From contig JADIIU010000059.1 of assembly GCA_027603945.1 (NCBI GenBank), positions 1 through 64,000 on the forward strand: a DNA stretch of 64,000 bases, written 5' to 3'. Every line of letters begins with the position of its first letter. Position 1 is the stretch's first letter. The notes beneath the pieces were generated by a model. That model worked only from the letters and a program-made list of their open reading frames with translations. It was not told the origin of the DNA and searched no databases. The translations under genes and the position numbers were made by a program. This stretch comes from Terramyces sp. JEL0728 (lineage: Eukaryota > Chytridiomycota > Chytridiomycetes > Rhizophydiales > Terramycetaceae). Shown here piece after piece: positions 26,314-37,529 of this stretch.

Positions 26314-27602
26314 ATGGATCTGAGGAGAAGAATGGTACCTCAAGTGTCATCGCCAGCAAATGAGCTTCTATCAACATTAAAAAGTTATGACGCTTATGCG
26401 AAGCCATTGGAGGATTTTAGAATTAAAACGTTAACAGGCGCATCAGGTAACATATTTTAAACTGCAGTGACTCTCGTATCGACATTTATTATATTCTTTT
26501 TGGTTCTATCTGAATTTGCAGACTGGGTTAATGTGGAAATGGTGCCGTCGTTAACAGTTGATACTTCGAGAATGGACAAGATGCAAATCAACATAGACAT
26601 GACTTTTCCAAAAATCCCATGCTTTTTACTCAGTATTGATGTTATGGATGTTGCTGGTGAGCATCAAAATGGAGCCGACCATTTAATGCACAAATCAAGG
26701 TTGGATCAAAATGGAAAACTGGTTGAAAAGAAAAAAGGAAGTATTGTCGATCTAATGTAGCTCTTGGTGACGCCAACAAGGAAATGAATGATGCCAGAAA
26801 CAAAACTTTGACTCCTGGATACTGTGGAAGTTGTTACGGTGCGGTTATGCCAAATAACGGTTGTTGCAATACCTGTGATGATGTAAGATTGGCGTATCAG
26901 AAGTCGGGATGGGGGTTTGAAGACCCAGACAAATATGAACAGTGTGTACACGAAGGATATTCAAAAATGATAAAGGAGCAAGCACACGAAGGTTGTAATC
27001 TTTCGGGCTATGTCCAAGTTAGTAAAGTCCAGGGGAATTTCCATTTTGCCCCAGGTCCTTCTTTTGAAATCCAAGGTATGCATGCACACGATTTGAATGA
27101 CTATCGAAACCACAAGCAGGACTGGGATTTCACCCACACAATTAATCATTTATCCTTTGGGCAGAATGCGGGATTTACAAACCCTTTGAATGAAGTGTCA
27201 AAGAAAGCAACTGGAGGTGAATTTGAATCTAATGACAGCCTATAACACTTTCCAGTATTATGTTAAAGTGGTTTCCACCGAGTTCACATATCGAAACGGC
27301 TCTAAACTACTCACAAATCAGTTTGCGGCAACCGAACATCAAAGAGATGTTACTCCAATGTTTGGAAACATCCCGACAACCATGCCAGGTATTTGACAAT
27401 AACAATAGGTGTGTTTTTTAACTATGACATCTCACCCATGCTCATTCAATACAAGGAATATCGCAAACCATTCACTCATTTTATCACAGACTTATGCGCG
27501 ATAGTTGGCGGTGTTTTCACGGTCGCGGGGATGGTTGATGGGTTGCTGTATACTGCCGAAAAGCGGCTGTTGAATAAAGCTGAATTGGGCAAGCAAGGAT
27601 AA
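26314..27602 (+). CDS. ERV46: ERGIC3/Erv46 COPII-vesicle cargo receptor subunit
   Basis: ER-Golgi cycling membrane protein that, with Erv41, retrieves and exports cargo. About 401 aa. The N-terminal LKSYDAYAKPLEDFRIKT leads into the first membrane helix. The large lumenal domain has the Cys signature YCGSCYGA...GCCNTCDDVR, FHFAPG and DFTHTINHLSFG. The second helix includes FFNYDISPMLIQY and ends ITDLCAIVGGVFTVAGMVDG. Introns: 26447-26467, 26741-26760, 27217-27238 (GTG start), 27389-27408. The C-terminus ends in KQG rather than a typical di-lysine motif. Confidence 0.95.
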
Positions 27603-27705
27603 AAATAAAGAATGTTCATTAATTTTCTCTAGCGCGACTTTTGTTTATATTACATCATGTATCATTTTCATTCGCGTTAGAGTGTGTTTGTACTTGACTT
27701 TTTAG

Positions 27706-28803
27706 ATGGCAGAAAGCGGTTTTACAGAAATTAAAGATTCAGCAGCTCATAGCCCTGACAAACTCGAGGAAGGGGGTGTTCAAGACTTTGACGATGTCGA
27801 ACAAGTACCTCTGGACGAAAAATGGTCGTGGAATCCTGTCGATTGGGCCAAGGGCATTTACCATGAAATCGCTACATTCAACTTGGAAATGACTGAAAAG
27901 AAACGAATTGTACATGGCGAACTAACTATAGCTATTAAGAGCGGTATTTGGCGAAGGACTAGTGACTTTTCTATTTCTCTTTGTTGCAATGGCGACAGCC
28001 GTGAACAACGGACGGCAAGAAGTTCCTGAAAGTTTAGTATTAAGCGCCATCGCAACAGCATTCTCAGCAGTAGCGCTCATCTACTCTTTTGCCGATGTTT
28101 CCGGTGCGCACTTTAACCCAGCAGTAACATTCGCGACAATGGTAACAGGCAAAGTGTCTGTACGCAAAGGTAAGCAAATTCTAAAGTCAGGCGTTGCTTA
28201 TATTGGAATTCAACTATTTGCTGCGGTATTCGCAACCCTGGCATTGCTGGTCGTGTTCCCAGGAGTTGGAAACAGTACAACGAGTATTCCAGCCTTTGTT
28301 GTAGTTGACTTGCATCCTGAATCGCACATAGTGAACGCATTCTTCATGGAACTAATCTTGACATTTATTTTGGTTTATGTAATCTTTGCAACTGCTTTTG
28401 ACACAGGTACGATGTTCTTTAACAAAAGTTGATACAAAGGGCGTCAAAGTTGCAGCTGAAGATGGCGGTAAAGAACGTTCAGGAAACAACTTGACGATTT
28501 ATGTAAGTTTGATTATTAATTCTCCAGACAACCTCTGGTAATACAAAAGCAGGTTTCGCTCCTTTGGCTATTGGGTTCACACTAGGATTTTTATGCTTTA
28601 TTGGAGGCACTGTATCTGGTGGAGCGTTTAATCCAGCGAGAGCATTTGGGCCAGCGTTGGTTTCAGGCCAAGGATGGAATAATCACTGGATCTACTGGGT
28701 TGGAGATTTGACTGGGGCTGCACTAGCAGGATATACCCAATCCTGCTTTGCTCACGAAGCCCAGCAATCTTCCTCCCATATTAAAACTAGTAAAGCAAAG
28801 TAA
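27706..28803 (+). CDS. Aquaporin (MIP family channel)
   Basis: Six-helix water or small-solute channel, about 343 aa. Both NPA boxes are present: HFNPAVTF and AFNPARAF, the second with the selectivity-filter Arg. An acidic N-terminal cytosolic extension of about 85 residues precedes helix 1. Introns: 27944-27962, 28407-28428, 28503-28527 (25 nt, one of the longest here). A hydrophilic loop between helices 4 and 5 (VDTKGVKVAAEDGGKERSGN) is longer than usual. Without a model I cannot separate strict aquaporin from aquaglyceroporin. Confidence 0.93.
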
Positions 28804-30672
28804 CTTGCTAATATATTGATTTGTTAAAATATAAAGTTAAACCTTAATCGTGAATTTAACATCAGCACATACTGCAATGTAATGGGTATATTAGGCACGA
28901 ATTCGGGAAAGAAGACCATAAAACTCCATTCTCTGGACGCCGTATTCCAAGAGAAGCAGCTATATTCCTGGACGCATATCGCCTATATTTCCTTCTACAA
29001 GTGAATGAGAATTGGTTGTGTTGAAGTGCAATTATTAAGATTTCATTCATGGCTTCCAAGCAATTTTCCCGAGCGATACCTTTCAAACCACCAACATGTA
29101 TAATAAATCATGTCAAAATTCAGCTGCAGACCTGCTTTGTTGAACTACAAATTGAGTATAACGATAATACTCTAATGATGAGATTTGTTTTTGAAATAAA
29201 GTATTCATTAATCCAGGATTACATAAAAAACTTAGAGACAGATGAATTATCCAAATTGAATACTTGTTTAGAAAGGATAGTTTAATTTAAATCAAATGTC
29301 AATTTCTATGACTTTTCAATGTAACAACTCTACTTTCAATATATTATTAAAGTAATCCTCATCAAATGCTACTAAAAAACCAAAATAGTAAAGAGTAAAA
29401 CACAAATTTGTAATTGTATGAAATCTCATTATACCAAACACCTAAATGTGAATCTTTTTAGCAGTAGTTGAAGTTTTTCTTAAAAAAGGTAGCTTTAGGT
29501 TATGACAAGAGTTAATAATCAGATTCGCAATATCTACCCTTTATGCTTATTATATGTGAAATTACTTGAACAAAGACGATCGTAGCTTTGTGATGAACTA
29601 CAGAATACTTGAAGTTAAATATCAATCTATATTTCAATGTAGTTATTTACATATAAAATGTATCTATTTCAATAAAGTGATATTTAGAACGTTGTTTTCT
29701 GTGATTGAATTAACTGGAGGGCAAACCATTTGATGTAATACTAATATCACTTTAAGTTTAGCGTTCGACACAAACATGCAAAATTGGATCTATATATTAA
29801 ACATTTCAATATCTGCTAATTCCCCCAGTTATCCCAACAAAATGATCGGATTATGTCGTACAAGCTCTTCCGTTCAAATGCATGGAAATTAATAGCGCAA
29901 TTTATCCTGTTCTTCCAGGTTTACTTTTATCATGAATATTCTATATCTAATCTCAGCTTGATTAAATTATAAAATCATTTTTACATTTATTACATCAATG
30001 TTTTGCATTAACGGCATTTTTGTATTTTGTACAATTAGTGGACAACTATTAGAGTGAACGAACAACCTTCGACTGGGATTCCAAAGGCTGTATTTAATTT
30101 ATCAAATATTTCCTCAACACTCGTTATAAATTGTAATGTGTATTATATCGTCATCTATGCTGTTCATAATTAAATATTTGAATTTCTTTTGTGCTGGTTA
30201 ATTTCTGAAGGTGGGGTTTCGTGTTTTCTTGATTAACTGCTTCAGATTTGGTTTGTTGTTCAAGCAAAATGCCTCCACCTTATTTGGCCATTATCCATGT
30301 TGCCAGCCAAACTTTTTATTGCCTACTAAGATGTGTCAATTCCAATTGGAATGGGTGACTTTTGATGTAAAATTTAGTGATATGAATTGAATACTTGTTT
30401 GGAGAGGTTAACTATATTATTATATGATACTTATGAGTAGTTTATTGCCAAAATTATCATTCTAACGATGCTCAATATTCTAATTTCAACATAATATTTC
30501 TAACTTGACGAACAGGATCACCTGGTAAAGTATTTGCTAACTTCTATTTGACGGGACATAAAATTTTATCTGCTGAAATCTTTCCAATTAATACCTTTAA
30601 TTTTAATCTGTAAATATATTCTAAAATTGTATTTTAATTTAATTTGTATGTGAGGAATGAAATAACTTAATT
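28804..30672. other. AT-rich, almost gene-free island
   Basis: A 1.87-kb stretch with no convincing gene in a window where spacers are mostly under 220 bp. Base composition is visibly more AT-rich than the flanks from about 29,100 on. It contains a frame open 29049-29285 (78 codons, no recognised motif) and a somewhat GC-richer patch at 28869-29016 with short open frames on both strands. An imperfect 26-bp repeat occurs at 29255-29280 and 30385-30410 (core TTGAATACTTGTTT). No tRNA, rRNA or transposon motif was seen. It could be an origin, a centromere-related element or a decayed gene. Confidence 0.5.
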
Positions 30673-31626
30673 TCAAAGGGATCGAAACATGTTGGTGGTA
30701 GATTCATAAACCAAAAAAGTGATACAAGTACCAGGTAATACCCTTATCATATTTACACCAAGCCCTTTATAAAATCCAAACACTCCTTCATTTCTAGATT
30801 AATCAAAATTACTTGGATATTGTCACACAAGATTGCCAAACACCAGCATATTCTCGTAGAACATACTTTGATTCAATTTGCATCCTCGCTTTAACCAATT
30901 GATATGGATATGTGCAAAGAGTTGCAAATAATTTTGAGGCACTAGCTACACCGATTGTCCCAACAGGATTCTAACAGTTAACTATTTTGTACTGAATCTA
31001 GAGGATAAGATTTTTTCAGTTCCTCGTATGTCATGAATTGAATGGCTCCATGCGATACTCCAAACAAAGCTGGAACTATCTATATTAACCATAAATACCC
31101 CACGATAAAGACCGCGAATTCCTTCATTCCGGTAAAGTTTCCAGAGTCCATCTTGGGTTAGATAGTATATACCTAAAACACCTTTGTAGGCAGTGGCATC
31201 GGAGGGTGACTGAGTAAATATTCTTGTTTTGACAACCCAGATCGGGTTTGTAGCCAAAGAAGTGAGAGCGCCTGGTGTTACTTACGTGCTACCTGCTCCG
31301 GCGGATGCTGTCAGATGTTCAAAAGGCGAAAGCTTTGTTCTTTCAGTGGTTCTATAAAAGTCTTTCAAGTGAGAGTACCAAAAAAAGTACAATCCCCAGG
31401 ACACAGTTGACCCAACAAAATTGGGGGACAGTCCTCTATAGAAGCCCCTAATTCCTTCTTTTTTTTTAATATCAGAAAATATTTTCAACAAACCGAAATT
31501 TGAATTTTCTTTTACTTGCATTTTTGTTTTTAAGATGTCGAATGGATGCATGAGCAAGGTAGAGGAAGCGCCTGCAAGAAATCCGGATAATGCTTGGTCA
31601 GTCGATTGGCTTCCTGTGAGCCCCAT
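30673..31626 (-). CDS. Mitochondrial carrier, SLC25A32/FLX1-like (folate/FAD/NAD type)
   Basis: Inner-membrane solute carrier, about 290 aa with three repeats. Carrier signatures: PFDILKTKMQV, PIWVVKTRIF and PYQLVKARMQ, with FYRGLSPNF, GLYRGIVPALFGVSHGAIQF and GFYKGLGVNM. The Trp in the second signature points to the nucleotide/folate/FAD/NAD branch (established for that subgroup). Introns: 31272-31292, 31080-31098, 30971-30992, 30794-30812. The downstream half looks decayed until these are removed. ATG 31626 lies 25 bp from the divergent neighbour's ATG. Confidence 0.92.
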
Positions 31627-31651
31627 TTTTGAATTTGCTTCTTTTTTTGCA
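31627..31651. promoter_or_regulatory. 25-bp bidirectional start region
   Basis: Start codons of the mitochondrial carrier (minus) and the DUF2470-like gene (plus) are separated by 25 bp containing a T-run next to the plus-strand ATG. There is no room for conventional separate promoters, so transcription probably starts inside the opposite gene's leader or coding region (inference). Confidence 0.5.
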
Positions 31652-32395
31652 ATGATCTCTGAAGAAGAATTTAAGGAAATCCTAGAAGAGTATAACGCCA
31701 AACCCAATGTTTTGATTCTATTCTGCAGATATTTTGGTAATGCAAAGTCTGCAATTGGAGCTGTAATGTCTGATATTGATTCGAAAGGTTCGTTCCCAAA
31801 CTCAGTTTAGGATGTACTCTGGAATATGTTGAAAGAACTGACCAGGGTTTGCAGAGAAAGGAAGTAACGGTTCAATTCGGTGGTCAGCAAGCCCAAACAG
31901 TGAATCAATTATATCAGAAACTGCAAAGTCTCGTAAAAGAGGCAGAGGGCGGAATGAGACTGGTGGATGATGAATTAATCTTAGAATCAGGAAGTAGATA
32001 AAACTTATGTCCCACCCGGACGTAAATCCAACGTATTAACATTGTATGAAGGTCCGGCTCAGTTGGAAATAATTTTAATAGTTATATGGTGGACCACGCT
32101 CTTGGTTTTAGCATTTGTTCCTTTCCCAGAACCGTTAAATTTATTGTTTGATCAATATATCGGCAGATCAAGTGTGGTTAACACGCTAATCGCGCTGTGT
32201 ACGGTAAATGTTGGTCTGGCATTGACTGTCGGTGGACTGTGTGTATATGCAGAATTCCCGTTAGAAATAATCTCAAAATGGATATTCATGACTCTGTTAT
32301 TCGGGTTTTTGGCTGTTTCCAAAGTGGTGAAGATTGCATACAAAAGGCGAGAACAGCTAGATGCAGCAGACGATATTGGCTACAGTAGTAAATAA
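31652..32395 (+). CDS. DUF2470-like protein with C-terminal membrane helices
   Basis: About 232 aa. The N-terminal about 100 residues (LILFCRYFGNAKSAIGAVMS followed by DIDSKGCTLEY) resemble a DUF2470 domain, the module known from haem-utilisation proteins; this is a pattern match only. After PPGRKSNVLTLYEGPAQLE come three or more hydrophobic helices ending in a charged tail. Introns at 31788-31810 (23 nt) and 31963-31984 (22 nt, GTG start). The second is needed to restore NQEVDKTYVPPGRKSN. Stop codon 7 bp from the converging CARNMT1 stop. Confidence 0.65.
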
Positions 32396-32402
32396 ATGGA
32401 TA

Positions 32403-33476
32403 TTAATTTTTATTCAAAATCGCCTTGAAAAAGTAGTTGTGATAAACGTAGTGCATCATTGATTCTCTGCAAGCTGAATAGGTTGAATCCACATACGATT
32501 CGGTTTGTATTAAGAATCCATAGGCTGAAACAAGTTCTTTGAATTCTTCCAAAGTATATTCGAACGCATTATCAGAACCTTCAAAGTGGTACAGCAGCGG
32601 TCCTAGATTTATCCAAGTTCCACCGTTTTTCAGACAGAATTTCAGCACTTTTAAATAATCCAACAAGTTTTTCGCTGTGTCTACAAAGTAGCAAGTGACA
32701 ACTACATCCCATTTAGATTCTTGGTGTAGCTCGGAATATACCTCTGTGAAATCACCGGCAACCATAGAGAAATCTGCAGTTTTTGGGAATGAATCGTAAA
32801 TTTGGACATCTGGAAATGTAACCAATTTGGTTTGTATCTGTGCTGAGGGCATGTTGCTGAATTGATGAATGTAGGGATAGATCTCTGCTGAGTTAGGTTT
32901 CTCGATTTGATTCAAGATAAAATTAGAAGTAAGCAGCTAAGGATTAGCAATGAGTACCATGAAAAATGAAAATTCGTTTCCTTGACAGGAAAACCCTCTC
33001 TGCACGATTTCAAATACCAACCTGCCCAGTCCAGCACCTGGGCATAACACTTTTATCGCACCTCTATTTTCTATTAAAGTATCCTTGTAAACTGATTCCA
33101 ACATATGCAGTATTGGGATGTACGTTTGGTTTCTTTCCTGTTCCCCATCAGCACTCCAATCCCTGACAATTTGCTTGAGTGTTGAGCGGACTTTGTCATG
33201 ATCCTGTTCCGATATTGGATCCAATTGAATACCATCTTGCTTTTCGATAAAGACAGGATGCTCTTCAATAATGCGGTGAAATAAAAATGAATTAATGTTG
33301 ATGCACTCAAAATGGTTTGTTAACCGGTCAATTAATTGTTGCTTCAAGTGAGTTGGAATTGAATCCAAGCTTTTGATCTTGTGGTTGAGGATGGTATTTG
33401 AATGCTTACGATAACCAGCAAATGCTTCAACGACTTTGTGGAAATGTTTTTGCTCCTCATTCTGCTCTGTGGTCAT
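32403..33476 (-). CDS. CARNMT1: Carnosine N-methyltransferase-type SAM methyltransferase (N2227-like)
   Basis: SAM-dependent methyltransferase of the CARNMT1/YNL092W family, about 350 aa. Motifs: IRDWS-like segment IVRDWSADGEQER, SAM loop VLCPGAGLGRLVFEI, QGNEFSFFMLLTSNFIL, VAGDFTEVY, WDVVVTCYFVDTA and TWINLGPLLYHF. One 21-nt intron (32937-32957). The poly(A) hexamer AATAAA lies within its last codons (Asn-Lys), because the stop sits 7 bp from the neighbour's stop. Substrate in microbes is not established. Confidence 0.93.
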
Positions 33477-33649
33477 TTATGGTGGAATTTTTTCTCAACA
33501 AAATGGGAAAATTTCGAGCCGTCAATTATTTAAAATATTTTCCCTTGGTAATAGTATTCCAAGTTACCTTTTGGTCCACTTTTGTTTGATGAAACACAAA
33601 TCGGTGTGGCTGATTTAGTTGATTTTTCAAGCAAAAATCTTTACAAAAA

Positions 33650-34779
33650 ATGCTAGTTATAGAAAGACAAATTCAAGAAGAAGACGGCCAATCACACTGT
33701 TCAATGGAATCCGCAGTACCACAAGTTGACCTCACGATTAATCCCGAATTTCTCCTAAAGGATAGTCAAATTGTTGTCAACGCACTCTTCCCAGAGTGGA
33801 ATGAAGACGATTTGGTTCTCTCAGTTTGCACTAATGGAATTACAAATAAACTTGTAAAAGCAACCCACAAGGAAACCCACGATGTTATTTTAATCAGAAC
33901 TTATGGTCGTGGAAGCAGTGTTTTGATTAACCGCCCCCAAGAAATCCTTGTAAGCGGAAATTAATATTAGAATATAGTTGCTTTATCAGAAGCGGGTTTA
34001 TGTCCTCCGTTACATGGTCGTTTCAACAATGGGATAGTTTATGGCTATGTAGCTGGCGACGTATATTCAGTAAAGGATATGGGCAATCCGCACCGGTCCG
34101 GGTTGGTTGCTAGAACAATGGCAAAATGGCATAACAGCTTGAAGGATATGAATTCTAAACCAGGTCTCTTTACGACTATGTGGAAATGGATCAACTCTGT
34201 TCCCCAAACCTACAGTAACTCTGCCAAGCAACAAAGCTTTAAGGAATCTGGCTTTACTCTTAATCAACTTCGAGAAGAATTACTTGAATTGCAATCGCAC
34301 CTTGAAAAATTAGAATCCCCGGTTGTCTTTTGTCATAATGATTTGTTGTCGGGCAATTTAATTTATAATTCCGAACAAGGTACTATCCTATTAAGTTAGA
34401 TTCGTGCGCATTTATTGATTATGAATATGGCTGTCCAAACTACCGCGGCTTTGACATTGGCAACCACTTTTGTGAATTTGGCGGGTTTGATTGCGACTGG
34501 ACCAAATACCCAGACGAAGCTTTCCAAAAGGCTTGGTTAAAGGAATACCTGAGTGCCAAAGGTGAAGGGGTTGTCGGCGATGCCAAATTAGATGCGGTTT
34601 ATAGAGAAGTGTTGGCATTCTCGTTGGCAGCCCACTTCTTTTGGTCTCTCTGGGCATTGGTAAGCGTATCCTGACCATAGATTCAAGCTGAAATTAGTGA
34701 TATTGATTTTGACTATATTGAATATGCAGTAATGAGATTGCAAGAGTACTACAGAAGAAAAGACGAATGGTTGATGTAA
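33650..34779 (+). CDS. Choline/ethanolamine kinase, copy A
   Basis: Phosphorylates choline or ethanolamine, the first step of the Kennedy pathway. About 355 aa. Motifs: ITNKLVKATHKE, VILIRTYGRGS, FCHNDLLSGNLIY (Brenner motif), FIDYEYGCPNYRGFDIGNHF and HFFWSLWAL. Three introns: 33950-33970, 34380-34399, 34660-34680. The first lies at the same site as an intron in copy B. The C-terminus ends YYRRKDEWLM. Choline versus ethanolamine preference cannot be told from motifs. Confidence 0.94.
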
Positions 34780-35144
34780 CTTTAATATACTTTTAATTGA
34801 ACTATCACGCTATGATAAGCGCCGGAATTCAGCATCTTTCTTGCCCCAGATTTGAACGCTAGTAGGCGCTCAGACAACCTGTTTTGCTAGCGACAATCAT
34901 TTAAGACGCTTAAGAGATTCAGCATGTCCGAACCTGTCGATTTGCTAACAGAGCCAACTATCATAAGGATTGAATTGGTACGATAATAGTAATATCGATC
35001 GTGCGCAATGGGCTACTCGACATCCCTTTTTCATACCCTAGACATAGTATTCTGGAGCACTTTCCCTTTAGTGCCTCATTGGCTATTCCTTATGTAATCA
35101 GCGGTCTATTTTAAAATAAAAATGCACGTGACAATATTGGGACA
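34780..35144. other. Spacer between choline-kinase paralogs
   Basis: A 365-bp gap with no open gene. An E-box palindrome CACGTG lies at 35125-35130, about 15 bp before the copy B start, within a short AT-rich leader. A stretch at 34820-34870 has GCGCC/GGCGC ends and a T-loop-like string but does not fold as tRNA. No other signal seen. Confidence 0.4.
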
Positions 35145-36320
35145 ATGGAGAATTCAAGATTTTTCACAAAAATGATGGAGAAGGAAAAAATCCAGGATGA
35201 TGATCAGCTATCCAGCTATTCCACAGAAGCTGACTTGGCGCATTTTGATTTAACTATCAATCCCGAATTCTTGCTCAAGGATACGCAAATTGTAGTTAAT
35301 GCGTTCTTCTCTGATTGGACTGAAAATGATATTAAACTATCTCGCTGCACCGATGGAACTACAAATCAGCTTGTTAAAGCTACTCACAAAGAAACCAAGC
35401 AATCTATCCTTATCCGTACATATGGAAGAGGAACGTCAGTTCTTATAGATAGAAACCAAGAAATTTTGGTAATACTGGACTAATGTAGAATATAAGAGCA
35501 TTGTCCCTTGAGGGATTATGTCCGCCATTATACGGTAGCTTCAATAATGGTATAGTGTATGGATACGTCGATGGGCTAGTATATACAATTAAAGGTAACT
35601 AGTCATCTAACAAGACATGCTGGATGGCAAGAAAAGCAAATTGATAGCCAAAGCAGTTGCTAAATGGCACAATAGCATGGCCGTTCCAAATGCAAAGCCG
35701 CAATTATTCACCACCATGTGGAAGTGGGCAAATGCTGTTCCCCAGACTTATAGTAACTCTTCAAAACAAGAAAGACTCAAAAAATCTGGATACAATTTGA
35801 ATTTGTTGCGAGAAGAATTAGTTGAGCTGCAATCTCACTTGGAAAAACTTGAATCGCCAGTCGTATTTTGCCATAACGACCTTAACGCTGCTAATTTGAT
35901 TTACAACCCAGAAAAAGGTAAGCTTCTTTAATTTTAGATTGTTGCTCGCTTATTGATTACGAATATGGATGCCATAGCTATAGAGGGTTTGACATTGGAA
36001 ACTTTTTCTGCGAATTTGGGGGAATCGAATGTGATTTTACAAAATACCCAAATGAGCAGATACAGAAAGAATGGATAAAAGAGTATCTGAAAGAAAAAGA
36101 TGGACAGGATATTATTTCTGACAATGAATTACACACGATATACAGAGAAGTGTTGGCCTTCTCGCTTGCGTCCCACTTTTTCTGGTCTCTCTGGGCATTG
36201 GTAAGTTTATCCTGACCATAGATTCAAGCGGAAATTAGTGTTATTGATTTTGATTATATTGGATATGCATTGAAGCGCTTGGACGAGTACTATGCTAGGA
36301 AGGAGGAATGGTTAGCATAA
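35145..36320 (+). CDS. Choline/ethanolamine kinase, copy B
   Basis: Tandem paralog of copy A, about 364 aa, with the same motifs: TNQLVKATHKET, ILIRTYGRGT, FCHNDLNAANLIY, LIDYEYGCHSYRGFDIGNFF and HFFWSLWAL. Four introns: 35469-35488, 35595-35614, 35918-35937, 36201-36221. The second has no counterpart in copy A. The last intron and its flanks are nearly identical to copy A. The Brenner motif Asn and Asp and the DYEY motif are intact, so both copies should be active. ATG 35145 precedes a Lys/Asp-rich N-terminus. Confidence 0.94.
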
Positions 36321-36457
36321 GCTGTTTCATAATAATAAATATAGATTTGCCGACTCCAGTGGATGCTCACAGAAAGATCTAGTCTGATTCCCTATATATT
36401 AGTAATTCTGAGTCATCGTGCGTTTTAGTTAAAACCTGAAAACACGAGCACATTTTC

Positions 36458-37493
36458 ATGCCAAACAACCAATTACACAAGACGTTAACAGATTACAAAT
36501 GTGCAGATCTCATCAACCCGGAATCTTCTCTATTCCAGCATATTTCCCACTATGGTGCAGTGCCAGCAAAGCCAATCACTTTGGGTTCGAGCATATCTGT
36601 CCGAGAAGCTTGCCATACCCTAGCAACCAGCAGGATCACTTCTGCACCTATTCTTGATGGATCGCAACTGATTGGTAATTATATTGTAACAAAGGTCAAC
36701 TAGATTACTTTGACTTGGTTTTGTATCTTTTGCAAGCACTAAACAACATTACGCTAGCGAATATGGATGAACCAGAATGGACTGTCAAAGATATTCTCTC
36801 CCATGTAATCACAACCAGCGACCCTCTTTCCAGTTTAACAACCCACAAGAAGCTGGTTGGTATCCAGCAAGATGCTCCTTTATTGGATGTGCTTGACGAG
36901 TTTATTCGATCAAAATGCCACCGATTAGCTGTATTTGACGGTGCGGCATTTAATGGAGTAGTTTCCCAAAGCTCATTAGTAGCGCTTGTGGTCCATAAAT
37001 TTGGCCTCAAGAAGGAAAAAGGAGTTGAATGGGATTTGGGCAACAAATCCATCAAGGAATTAGGGGTAATACGAAAGAATGTCATTTTCGTGAATGAAAA
37101 GAACACTGTCATTGATGCATTGTATCGCATGCACGTCCATCAAATTTCCTCAGTCGCTATTATTGAAAATGGAGTTGTAATTGCTTGTTAAATTAGTTGC
37201 GAGGATCCATTGGTTTATCAGACATCAAGCTAATTCTTGCAGAGCCAAACGGAGTAAAACTGTTGACAAACTCCTGCAAGCAATTCTTCCAAGAAATCCG
37301 AAAAAAACAAAGTTTGGACCATGCAGAAGACACTCGTGTCCCAAACTATGTCGTTGGACCAGAAACTACTCTAATTTTTGCAATGGAGAAAATGATTGCT
37401 ACTCACAGTCACAGAGTCTGGGTAGTTGAAAATCACGACAAAGTTGTTGGCTTACTGTCCATTTCTGATTGCATTCCTTTGCTTCGTTCATAA
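36458..37493 (+). CDS. Four-CBS-domain protein (AMPK-gamma/Sds23-like)
   Basis: About 331 aa made almost wholly of two CBS pairs (ACHTLATSRITSAPILDGSQ; FIRSKCHRLAVFDGAAFNGV; YRMHVHQISSVAIIENGVVL; ATHSHRVWVVENHDKVVGLL). Such proteins bind AMP/ATP and regulate kinases or phosphatases; candidates are SNF1/AMPK gamma or Sds23, undecided. Introns at 36675-36694 and 37177-37196. Stop fused to AATAAA (37491). Its stop is 36 bp from the converging small gene. Confidence 0.82.
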
Positions 37494-37529
37494 TAAAGGC
37501 TTGATTAAAATGCGAATTATATATTCATT

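Noticed and set aside
29049..29285. 78-codon frame in the AT-rich island as a gene
   Set aside because: No motif or splice support; kept only as part of the island description.
30673..31292. Mitochondrial carrier as a decayed pseudogene
   Set aside because: Four short introns repair every break and all three carrier signatures are intact.
34815..34875. tRNA-like segment with GCGCC/GGCGC ends and a T-loop-like string
   Set aside because: No consistent acceptor, D or T stems form on either strand, so it was not called as tRNA.
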